A DNA stretch of 64,000 nucleotides. It comes from Flavimaribacter sp039888615 (GTDB taxonomy: Bacteria > Pseudomonadota > Alphaproteobacteria > Rhizobiales > Rhizobiaceae). A model generated the notes under the pieces. That model saw only the letters and a list, made by a program, of their open reading frames with translations. It did not search any database and had not been told where the DNA came from. The position numbers and the translations under genes are program-made. The stretch lies in NCBI GenBank assembly GCA_039888615.1, contig JBDQQS010000008.1; one strand, 5' to 3'. Below are positions 18,208-25,739 of this stretch, one piece after another (the first letter of the stretch is position 1; every line of letters starts with the position of its first letter).

Positions 18208-18941
18208 GCAAGGATGATCATCTTTCCGTGCTCAAGCGCTACAGCCACGCTCGCATCGGTCTGGGACGGGCAGGGGACGGATTGCCCAACCGCCATATCC
18301 TTGATTTTTCTCTGGCCTACGCAAAAGCACGCGATGCAATCCATGGTCAGGTCGACTTCCAAAAACTTGCCGATGAGTTGTCCCCGCGTCGCATAATACG
18401 CGTTCAAAGCGCAGCGCATGATCGCGCGATATATCTGCGTCGTCCCGACCTTGGTCGGAGGCTTGACCGTGAATCGGCTTCAATTTTGCCAAGTGGCCCG
18501 TTCGATCTTGTTGTTGTAATCGCGGACGGGCTTTCCTCCTCCGCCGTGGATCATCATGCAGCGAAGCTCGTGCTGTCCCTTGAGGCGTCATTGCGGGAAT
18601 TGACGATGGGTCCCACAATATTTGCTGAGCAGGCCCGGGTTGCAGTGGGCGACGACATTGCCGAAAGAATGAACTCGGCAATGGTCGTCGTGCTTATCGG
18701 CGAGCGGCCCGGACTGTCTTCCGCAGATTCACTCAGCGCTTACGTTACATATGGCGCATCATCCCGGAGTCGCGACAGTGAACGAAACTGCGTTTCGAAT
18801 ATCCATTCCCGAGGTCTTTCAGTCGTCGATGCATCGCAGAAGATCAGTTGGCTTGTGCGGGAATCGATGAGGCTGAAGCTCTCGGGAGTTAGGCTGAAAG
18901 AAGCTGCTCCACTTCACTCAAATGTTCTATCTTCAGAATGA
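18204..18941 (+). CDS. eutC: Ethanolamine ammonia-lyase small subunit
   Basis: The 245-residue protein starts at the ATG at 18204 that overlaps the eutB stop and contains EutC landmarks: RIGLGRAGDGLPNRHILDF, DRAIYLRRPDLGR, and a middle segment VVVIADGLSS with GERPGLSSADSLSAY. EutC contributes to cobalamin binding in the EutBC lyase. The C terminus ends at 18941, followed by about 400 bp without genes, so it is probably the last gene of the operon. Confidence 0.9.
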   Translation: MSKDDHLSVLKRYSHARIGLGRAGDGLPNRHILDFSLAYAKARDAIHGQVDFQKLADELSPRRIIRVQSAAHDRAIYLRRPDLGRRLDRESASILPSGPFDLVVVIADGLSSSAVDHHAAKLVLSLEASLRELTMGPTIFAEQARVAVGDDIAERMNSAMVVVLIGERPGLSSADSLSAYVTYGASSRSRDSERNCVSNIHSRGLSVVDASQKISWLVRESMRLKLSGVRLKEAAPLHSNVLSSE

Positions 18942-19349
18942 TTGCGGTTCAGAGTCCTTTTCCTTAGATCAGTAATTCGGCTGGTTAATATTTGTTCAAG
19001 AGTGCGACATGCACTCCAAGGACTCCTGATACGAATCGTGCATCGACGAAAACCTGACGACGAGATGGAACTGGAATCTGTCGAGCAGACACTCTTCTCG
19101 GTTTCGCGAATGTAATTTCAGACGCCTGCACTCAGCACGTTTCGTCGCGCAGAATATGCTCAATTTGCGGGAACATCCGAGAGAACCGTAGAGACCGTCG
19201 AGGAAGAAATCGAGACGTCGTGCATTTTCGCAAGATGTTGAAGGTCTAGCTGTGTAACCTTCATCAAATTCGTGGCCATTCTGGCGCGCTGCTTTTCGCT
19301 GAGCAGGGCCGATTTGCAGTGGGTGTTTTGAATGATGATACGGGTGTGG
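18942..19349. other. Intergenic region between eutC and the integrase gene
   Basis: No ORF of coding character and no convincing terminator were seen. I looked for another copy of the tRNA-Pro attachment repeat here and found none. Base composition is more AT-rich than the operons to the left. Confidence 0.5.
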
Positions 19350-20582
19350 TCAGCCCAAGTTCACCACGTTGCTTCTTTCGGTGCGCTTCGGCAACGGCCG
19401 CTTGGCCGTAATCCGTGCGGCCGCGTCTGCCTGGAAATCGGGATGATGGTGGTAATACGTCGATCGGAGCACAGCCTCTGTCATGCCGAGATAGTCGGCG
19501 GCATCCGACAGGGTAGCGCCGTTCTGCATCAACCAGGTAGCTGCTGTGTGGCGCAATACATGCGGCGTGACATCGGTCTGAAACAATCCGTCTTCGGCAT
19601 ACCAGCCTAGACCGGCTGCTTCGCATGCAGCCTTGAAGCCCTTCTTTACTGAGCTCACCGGCTTGCCGCTCCACTCGACGACATAGTCCTCGGAGATCAT
19701 CCGGCCGATGTTTTTGCTCTTTCCGCGATTCTTCGTCTTGATCTCCAGTGGTGTTGTCGACCACCGGCGCAGATGTGCAAGAAGGCGATCCGGGATTCGG
19801 ACCGGAGGTTGCCGCTTCTTTGTTTCCTGTTGTCTGGCTGGACGACGAAAGAAAACGCCTTGTTCCAGGTCCACATAACCGCAGCCCTCTGTTGGCCTGA
19901 TAGCTGCTCCGCAGATCGCTCCAGAACGCGTTCCGGTGTAGAGACCAACGAGGATGAAGCGTGCGACGTGTCGGCCTGTTCTGCGGTCGCTCTCCTGTCC
20001 TTTCCAACTCTGTTTCATCCGCCACGCAGCCCATAGTAACCGCGCAGCCTCGTGTCGAGTCAGCCATCTTTGTCGTCCGACCGGCTTGTTCGGCAAGATA
20101 ACGGCTGGAACCGCCGTTACATAACCTTCCGCGTAATAGTGATTGATCGCTGCTCGCAGATCCTCAAGCTGGCGTCGTGCTGCTGTTGGCGTCGAGGCTT
20201 CTGAAGCGTATCGCCGGCAGGCATTCCCGTTGATATCGGAAAGATGCATGCGACCAAAGAATTTGAGAACCTGAAGTAGCCGCGCGCCTGTTTCTTTCGG
20301 GTCCTTGTGAAAGGGCGCCCTGTCTTCAAGATATACGCTTATGATATCAGCTACTTTGACCTGATCCGGACTACGGTCTCGGTGTCGCGACGGGGTGTAC
20401 TTGGCGGCGATGTAGGCTGCGAGTTTTTGATCAGCTTCCACGCGGCCATCTTTGCCGCAGCCAGTGCTGAATCGCTTTCCTCCGTCCTCGATGTACCATC
20501 CGGCAGCGTTTCTGATATTCCCATTCTTCTTCCGGCTTTCTCGTCGCCAGACAAGTCTGGCGCCTTTCGATGGACGCGGCAT
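19350..20582 (-). CDS. Tyrosine recombinase (integrase)
   Basis: The 410-residue protein has the catalytic residues of tyrosine recombinases: Arg in GLYTGTRSGAI, H-x-x-R in PHVLRHTAATWL, and the nucleophile Tyr in STYYHHHPD. The N terminus MPRPSKGARL is typical of rhizobial island and prophage integrases. The start at 20582 makes its first 77 codons overlap, in another frame, the C-terminal part of the excisionase gene. It is the only integrase in the window but sits in the middle of the tRNA-bounded segment rather than next to either end. It may be the enzyme of that island or of an older nested element. Confidence 0.9.
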   Translation of the reverse strand: MPRPSKGARLVWRRESRKKNGNIRNAAGWYIEDGGKRFSTGCGKDGRVEADQKLAAYIAAKYTPSRHRDRSPDQVKVADIISVYLEDRAPFHKDPKETGARLLQVLKFFGRMHLSDINGNACRRYASEASTPTAARRQLEDLRAAINHYYAEGYVTAVPAVILPNKPVGRQRWLTRHEAARLLWAAWRMKQSWKGQESDRRTGRHVARFILVGLYTGTRSGAICGAAIRPTEGCGYVDLEQGVFFRRPARQQETKKRQPPVRIPDRLLAHLRRWSTTPLEIKTKNRGKSKNIGRMISEDYVVEWSGKPVSSVKKGFKAACEAAGLGWYAEDGLFQTDVTPHVLRHTAATWLMQNGATLSDAADYLGMTEAVLRSTYYHHHPDFQADAAARITAKRPLPKRTERSNVVNLG

Positions 20583-20731
20583 CGTTCCCTCATTCGCTGA
20601 ATCTCGGCCAGGGTGACGTACTCCTTGCCGGCAATCATTTCGGTGACGAGACGGCCGCGATCACGTTCCTTGCGCAAACCTGCCACCCCCATGGTGCCAT
20701 CAGGGAATGCTATTTTAGCGGCAATGTCCAT
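20351..20731 (-). CDS. Excisionase-like small DNA-binding protein
   Basis: The 126-residue product has an N terminus MDIAAKIAFPDGTMGVAGLRKE and a KEYVTLAEIQRMRERC segment, resembling the helix-turn-helix excisionases encoded before rhizobial integrases. The low-complexity tail with SQPTSPPSTPRR also occurs in that family. An in-frame start at 20791 would add 20 residues. The last 232 bases overlap the integrase gene in a different frame. It probably directs excision and may regulate the integrase. No clear ribosome-binding site is visible for either start. Confidence 0.62.
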   Translation of the reverse strand: MDIAAKIAFPDGTMGVAGLRKERDRGRLVTEMIAGKEYVTLAEIQRMRERCRVHRKAPDLSGDEKAGRRMGISETLPDGTSRTEESDSALAAAKMAAWKLIKNSQPTSPPSTPRRDTETVVRIRSK

Positions 20732-20791
20732 TCGAATGGGTTCTTCTGGTTGAAAAATCGTTGGATTGCCGGACTGTTTCTTCGCGATCAT

Positions 20792-21714
20792 TGGCTAACG
20801 TTTAAAACAATTGAGGGTATGGATGCAGAGTGGGTGTCGAGCTGTTCCGGTCTATGATCGAGGTAGCGCTGCTCTCACTTCAATAAACTGGCGAAGACAC
20901 CAGCATGCAAAGCGAGGACGATGATGTTTGTGTGGCAAATCATCTCTCCAGCCGGACCCGGAACCAATAGCAAGACTACCTTTATCGACCATCCCCGCGT
21001 TCCTCTTGCGTCGCACAATACTTGTCCTGCTACGATAAAAGCTCCAGGTCAGGGTAAACCAACACATTGCCATGGGACACATATCGGTTCGTCTCAACCG
21101 GTTACGCCAGGAAAAATAGTCAATTACACTGATGTGGGGATTGGCTGACTATGGCCACGTACCGCACTATTTCTGGTGTTTTATCAATCTGTCCATCGAG
21201 GTTTTACCAGGGCTCGCGGTTTCGGCAATCGCCTAAACCTGGATGGAGATGAATAACGAGCGGTTGACAATTGGCATCCGAATTTCGTTGGCTGTCTCAA
21301 CTCAAGACGGCCTTCTGGATCTATGCTCTCCAGGCTTCCGACACATTTGGCCATCGTCCGGATCATCGATAGCTTAGGCCCTGACCCTCACCCTGGCCAC
21401 ATCCAAGGTGTGTTCCGAACCTTGAGAATTGTCGATCCTTTCCGGTTTGCAATTGTCAAAATCGGGATCGGTGTGAGAACGCCAACCCCCTGTACCCCGG
21501 GGTACCCCCGGCTCCGGGGAAGGGCTTGTCCCGAGCGGGTATTCGGGGAGATGTAACTGCCGCCAGGGTCGATGCCGCTCGCTGCCCGTTTTAGCGGTAT
21601 TGCCGAATAACCAGGACCGATCCCGCTGATTCCCAATAAGCAGGATAATTGAAGCTTTATGCAGAATAATCAGCAGCTTACCAAAACCGTGAGACGGCAT
21701 TTCGTGAGACGCCG
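20792..21714. other. Gene-poor region upstream of the excisionase gene
   Basis: Short ORFs on both strands are present but none shows a recognisable family or a convincing ribosome-binding site. The stretch 21493-21530 is a GC-rich quasi-palindrome around GGTACCCC. The composition differs from the neighbouring operons and fits decayed mobile DNA. Confidence 0.45.
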
Positions 21715-22209
21715 TCAGTCGTTCGCTTCTAACTCATTGATTTCATTGGGCTCGGTAGTCTTGATCGGCTCACCCGTCGACAGCGCCTTCTGGCCGGCGA
21801 TCCGCTGGCCTTCCTACCGCTGGTTCGTCCCCAGGTCGATAATCAGCGTCGGAAGCCGTTCGTCGATGATCTCGACCTGCGTTGGCTTCTTGCCGTGCAG
21901 GTATGGCGCGAGGTTCGACGCGACAGTTTGCTGTTCATTGATTATTTCAAACGGACCCGGCCGGCGCTTAGCGTCCGTCCCTTGCTCGAAGAACCAGTGA
22001 TAGAGCTCGACCGGGTCGGCGGTGAGATACTGCGCCATGGCGACCAGCGGATCCGTGAAGCCCTGCGCCTGGTAATACCGCTCGAAGTCCTTGGTCTTTT
22101 GGTTCGACGCGCCCTTCGGCCGCCCGCGCCGCGCCATCTCCTCCGCCGCGCCATACCGGCTAGGCTCAGTTTCCGCCTCCGGAAAATCCCCGTCGGCACG
22201 CTCTCCCAA
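21715..22209 (-). pseudogene. Phage-type protein interrupted by an in-frame TAG
   Basis: The frame encodes 131 residues with a basic RRGRPKGASNQKTKDF segment, then GFTDPLVAMAQYLTAD and LAPYLHGKKPTQVEIID. This is typical of a conserved protein of rhizobial prophages and integrated elements, possibly small-terminase-like. It ends in GTNQR followed by TAG. The same frame then continues for 32 codons through AGQKALSTGEPIKTTE to a TGA at 21715, which looks like the real C terminus. A point nonsense mutation is the simplest explanation. Function is not established. Confidence 0.6.
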
Positions 22210-22291
22210 AGCCTCATCGTCTGGTCGAAACAGATCACGATCCCTACCCGTACAAACGATCCGATTATTTTAATGGTTTCGCCGGAGCGAG

Positions 22292-22521
22292 GTGTCTTGC
22301 TGTAAAGGCAAAAGTGTCTTGTTCCTTGTCTTGATATTTCTTTTTATTATCAATCATTTATATAAAACAAGACACCATAAGACACCAAGACACCCTCTCT
22401 CTCATGTACGCGCGCGCGTGCACATGTGTGAGTAAATGGGTGTCTTGTGGTGTCTTGGTGTCTTATCGCTTGCGCTACAAGGGTTTGAAGCAAGACACCT
22501 GACAAGACACCGGCAAGACAC
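22292..22521. repeat. Array of 8-bp CAAGACAC / GTGTCTTG repeats with a central dyad
   Basis: Forward GTGTCTTG occurs at 22292, 22314, 22440 and 22450, with GTGTCTTA at 22458. The complement CAAGACAC occurs at 22368, 22386, 22491, 22503 and 22514, with TAAGACAC at 22378. The copies form groups of two or three with 8-12 bp spacing in alternating orientation. Two inward groups flank a dyad containing an alternating CG run (22408-22419) and CATGT/ACATG arms. An AT-rich tract occupies 22329-22367. This could be a replication origin with iterons or an operator array of the mobile element. Confidence 0.8.
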
Positions 22522-22850
22522 CTTCGTTTGATTGATCACAGAGCCGCTTGTTCTTGCAGACTATGCGCGATCGGATGCAGTCAACCGCGACCATATTTGA
22601 ATTCAGAAAGTTTCGGGCAGGGTAGGGGTAGTCTGGTCAGCTCGTTGTCGTGAGAATCGGATGGAAATGAATATTCTGCATGCGATTCGGATATACAATA
22701 CTATCAATAGAATTCGTTCAGTCACCAGCCTTCGTGCGGCATATGCTAGCCTATGATACTCCGAAAAAGGACATTACTCGCGGCTTGTTTGAAGCTTTAA
22801 GACAGTCGGGAGTGTCATTTGCCGAATAGCCAAACTGGTTACACCGGATC
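22522..22850. other. Gene-poor region with a possible gene tail
   Basis: No intact gene was recognised. A 28-codon frame at 22743-22829 (MLAYDTPKKDITRGLFEALR...) reads like a fragment of a real protein but cannot be assigned. Several frames are closed by stops, in keeping with decay. Confidence 0.4.
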
Positions 22851-23150
22851 GTGTGGACGGACGTTCACCAAATTTATGGCGCGCTCCAAATGCCACCGGC
22901 GAACAGCGATGTGGGAGGTGTCCACCTTGGTTTCATGGTAGTGGATATCGAGGCCGCCATCACGCATCTCAAAGCCCATGGCGTCACTGTGCAGGGTGAG
23001 CCCACGACGGCGGCGAATGGTCCATCGGAAAGCCTGACATGGGTCTAATTTCTGGCGCCTTGGGGTATGCAGATGGAGCTCGTGAGTTATCCACAAGACA
23101 TGATGGCAACTTGTGCCAGCCCAGAGGCGCTTTGGTCGTCGAAATCGTGA
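22851..23150 (+). pseudogene. Broken VOC (glyoxalase/bleomycin-resistance) family gene
   Basis: The reading frame holds the C-terminal half of a VOC-fold protein: GGVHLGFMVVDIEAAITHL, then LTWV, a TAA stop at 23046, and in the same frame FLAPWGMQMELVSYPQ, ending at TGA 23148-23150. Metal-binding VOC proteins usually place a conserved Glu in this last strand (MELVSYP). The N-terminal half is missing and a nonsense codon splits the remainder, so it should not be functional. Confidence 0.7.
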
Positions 23151-23293
23151 AAACAGCTTGTGTATCGCGCGTGATACTAACGACATGAAGGTTCACCGTC
23201 GCGGAAATAGATCAAACGCGATTGAGCTCGTGCAACAGCGATGGCATCGGACCAGGCTCTGCCGTCAGAGCAGTCGCAATATGAACAAATGCT

Positions 23294-24304
23294 TCACGCT
23301 GATCGGCGAACGATAAGTTCCGGCATAAATGTCCTGCTGCCAGCTTTATCTTTTTCTCCTGCGATCAGAGAGTGGAAAAGCAGCGCCGCGTGTTCGCCGA
23401 CTTCTCGGATCGGATAGGCTACCGTTGTCAAAGGCGTAGAGAGGACTTGGGCTAGTCTCGTATCGTTGAAACCGGCGACGGCCATGTCTCCGGGGACCCT
23501 GAGTCCACGTTCTCTCAGGGCTTCGATTACGCCGATCGCTATGGCGTCGTTGTGGGCGAAAATCGCGGTTGGCCTTTCCTCGCATTCAAAAACCAGATCA
23601 AGCGCTTTTTTACCTGCCGTCGGCGTCGCTTCAGCCGTGTATATTGGTTTTGTCACCTCCTTGACGCCCAAGTCGGCGCAGATCCTGGAAAACCCCTGGG
23701 CGCGCAGTTTGAAGGTTGTGGCGAGGGGAGGGCCCTGAACCTGGCAGACAAACTTGTGTCCGCGCTCCACGAGATGACGCGCCACCATGGCGCCGCCCTC
23801 GCGGTCGTCGCACAGCGCCGAAGGAAGGTTGAGAGCGGCGAGCGTCCTGATTGCGAGGATGACCGGAACTTCGCGTGAGGCGTCTTCCAGCGCCCGCTCA
23901 TCGGCTTCCGTCGAAGCAAGCGAAATGATTGCATCGACCCGCCGCGAAAGAAAAGTTTCAATCAACCGGCTGGCCGCGTTCGGCTTATCGCGGGTCTCCG
24001 CGATCAGGGGTGTGGTCACGGGTATTCCGTCCACATTCAGTGAGGCGATCAACGTTCGGATGACATTTATAAAGGTCTCGTTTTCGAGGTCCGCGACCAA
24101 TACGCCGATCGTCTGAGACCTTCCTCGGCGCAATGACGCAGCCGTCAGATCCGGACGATATCCAGCGTCGATCGCCATTCGCCGGACTTTCTCGCGTGTC
24201 TCAGGGGCGACGAGATGCGCTTTGTCCTGGCTTAACGCGCGCGAGATTGTGGATCGGTCAACTCCCAGGCGGTGGGCGAGTTCCTTCATACTCGGTCGTC
24301 TCAT
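23294..24304 (-). CDS. LacI-family transcriptional regulator
   Basis: The 336-residue protein has an N-terminal LacI helix-turn-helix (MKELAHRLGVDRSTISRALS) with hinge segment ASLRRGRSQTIGVLV, followed by a periplasmic-binding-protein-like effector domain (AIFAHNDAIAIGVIEAL, VAGFNDTRLAQVL). ATG 24304 is preceded by GGAGG at nine bases; upstream in-frame codons are not family-like. It is divergent from the first sugar importer, and two perfect CAATCGATTG palindromes lie between them. It probably represses both importer operons and perhaps itself, with a sugar or sugar acid as inducer. Confidence 0.92.
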   Translation of the reverse strand: MRRPSMKELAHRLGVDRSTISRALSQDKAHLVAPETREKVRRMAIDAGYRPDLTAASLRRGRSQTIGVLVADLENETFINVIRTLIASLNVDGIPVTTPLIAETRDKPNAASRLIETFLSRRVDAIISLASTEADERALEDASREVPVILAIRTLAALNLPSALCDDREGGAMVARHLVERGHKFVCQVQGPPLATTFKLRAQGFSRICADLGVKEVTKPIYTAEATPTAGKKALDLVFECEERPTAIFAHNDAIAIGVIEALRERGLRVPGDMAVAGFNDTRLAQVLSTPLTTVAYPIREVGEHAALLFHSLIAGEKDKAGSRTFMPELIVRRSA

Positions 24305-24417
24305 TTGTTGTAGTCCTCCCCGCTGCGCCGGGTCCTGCCAGCATCGGTTGTTATGCCCCACATATCAATTGACATGAATATCCTTGGCAATCATACAAAA
24401 GCTGCATAAAAACTATG

Positions 24418-24476
24418 CAATCGATTGATAATTGATATTGCAATCGATTGACAAGGCATTATTAGGCAATTATGCC
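24418..24476 (+). promoter_or_regulatory. Two LacI-type operators overlapping a promoter
   Basis: CAATCGATTG, a perfect 10-bp palindrome, occurs at 24418-24427 and 24441-24450 (23 bp apart, about two helix turns). The second copy overlaps TTGACA (24448-24453), which is followed at 17 bp by TATGCC as a weak -10. Binding would occlude the -35. The same palindrome precedes the second importer at 33781 and 33903. Confidence 0.75.
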
Positions 24477-24508
24477 TCCAGTTATCAACAAAGAGCAGGG
24501 AGGTGCTT

Positions 24509-25627
24509 ATGCTTAGAAAATCTGTCCTCGCGATCGCAGCGTCGCTCATGGTGGCGTTGCCGCTTTCAGTCAACGCCCAGGAGCCGGACGGCAAGCTGGA
24601 CGGCGAAGGCAAGGAAATCGTGGTGCTGATGCCGAGCCGCAGCAATGCCTATCTGGCTCAGTGGATCCGCGGCGCCGAGAAGGCTGCCGAGGAAGCCAAC
24701 TACAAGCTCACGATCATCGAGAACAATTTCGATCAGACCGAGCAGGACGCGCAGGCTCAGCAGCGTATCAATTCGCCCAACCAGCCGCTCGCTTACGTAT
24801 GGTGGCCCGCCGACAACCAGGCGGGGCTCGCAACCCTGCGCCGTCTGAGCCGCACCGATGTGCCGGTCTTCCAGGTCAATCAGGCCGTTCGTCCCGAAGC
24901 TGAGAACATGGTCGTGGCCTATGCCGGCGTCGATGACGTTTTCAACGGACAGGTCGGCGGCAAGAACGCGCTGGCCGCACGCGAGGCGTTTCTCGCTCAG
25001 GGCGGTGAACTTTCCAGTGAGGGCGGCAATCTTGTCATCCTGAAGTTTATCCCCGGCTATTCGGCCGGCGACGACCGTGAAAAGGGCTTCATGGAAGCCA
25101 CCAAGGATGCGCCTTTCAACGTGGTTGCGTCGGAATATGCGGGATTTGACAACGCCAGCGGCTACAAGGCCATGAGCCAGCTCATCCCGAGCATCCGCAG
25201 TGGTGGCATCGATTTCGTTTATGGCGGTTCCGACGGCCCGGTAACGGGTGCGGTGCAGGCTCTCGAGGAGGTCGGTCTGGTTCCCGGCAAGGACGTGTTG
25301 CTGTTCAGCGCGACCTGCATCGCGGACATTTCAGCGCTGGAGTCCGCGAAGGAATTCGCCACCGGCGTACAGTCAGCCGGCCTCGAAGGGTGGTTCTCCA
25401 TCAATGTGGTGGCCCGCTACTTCGAATATGGTGAAACCGTAAAGGACGGCACTTTCATTGCGCCTGACGATGCGGATGCGCGGCCCGAATTCAATGCCGC
25501 GCCGAGCAAAATCAACATCATCCCCAACCCGCAGGTTGTCGTCGGGACCGATCCGGGCACGGCAAAAGAGAAGCTGGCGGAATTCAAGCTCTGGGGTGAG
25601 ACCTTCCAGGATCACTGCGTCTACTAA
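24509..25627 (+). CDS. Sugar ABC importer substrate-binding protein (ribose/LsrB type)
   Basis: The 372-residue protein has a signal peptide (MLRKSVLAIAASLMVALPLSVNAQ) and a periplasmic-binding-protein type 1 fold, with MPSRSNAYLAQWIRGAEKAAEEA, QRINSPNQPLAYVWWPAD and the second-domain IDFVYGGSDGPVTGAVQALEE. The ATG at 24509 is preceded by AGGGAGG; GTG at 24503 is less likely. It is the first gene of a LacI-controlled operon with ATPase, two permeases and dehydrogenases. The ligand is probably a pentose, deoxysugar or polyol. Confidence 0.88.
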   Translation: MLRKSVLAIAASLMVALPLSVNAQEPDGKLDGEGKEIVVLMPSRSNAYLAQWIRGAEKAAEEANYKLTIIENNFDQTEQDAQAQQRINSPNQPLAYVWWPADNQAGLATLRRLSRTDVPVFQVNQAVRPEAENMVVAYAGVDDVFNGQVGGKNALAAREAFLAQGGELSSEGGNLVILKFIPGYSAGDDREKGFMEATKDAPFNVVASEYAGFDNASGYKAMSQLIPSIRSGGIDFVYGGSDGPVTGAVQALEEVGLVPGKDVLLFSATCIADISALESAKEFATGVQSAGLEGWFSINVVARYFEYGETVKDGTFIAPDDADARPEFNAAPSKINIIPNPQVVVGTDPGTAKEKLAEFKLWGETFQDHCVY

Positions 25628-25636
25628 CGCTTGAAA

Positions 25637-25651
25637 GGAGGCGCCGCCTCC
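25637..25651. terminator. Intercistronic hairpin after the binding-protein gene
   Basis: GGAGGC (25637-25642), a GCC loop and GCCTCC (25646-25651) form a short stem without a T tract between the binding-protein and ATPase genes. Similar hairpins lie in the same position in two other importers of this window. Confidence 0.5.
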
Positions 25652-25739
25652 GGGCGGCCCTCCCAAACTTTCTTTGACGCGCGGCGCGCCGCGGTACTCG
25701 AACATCCATTGGCAGTAATCTGGTCTGGTGCGACTACTT

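Noticed and set aside
21374..21700. Minus-strand ORFs of 82 and 108 codons in the region left of the phage-type gene.
   Set aside because: They overlap in different frames, are rich in Pro, Gly and Ser, and show no domain, motif or ribosome-binding site.
22292..22521. CRISPR array reading of the CAAGACAC repeats.
   Set aside because: The repeat unit is only 8 bp, spacing is 8-12 bp within groups and orientation alternates, unlike CRISPR repeats and spacers, and no cas gene is in the window.
18942..24304. A third tRNA-Pro attachment repeat that would split the island in two.
   Set aside because: I scanned for the TTCGAACCTCCGAC core by eye in this stretch and saw none. A diverged copy could be missed.
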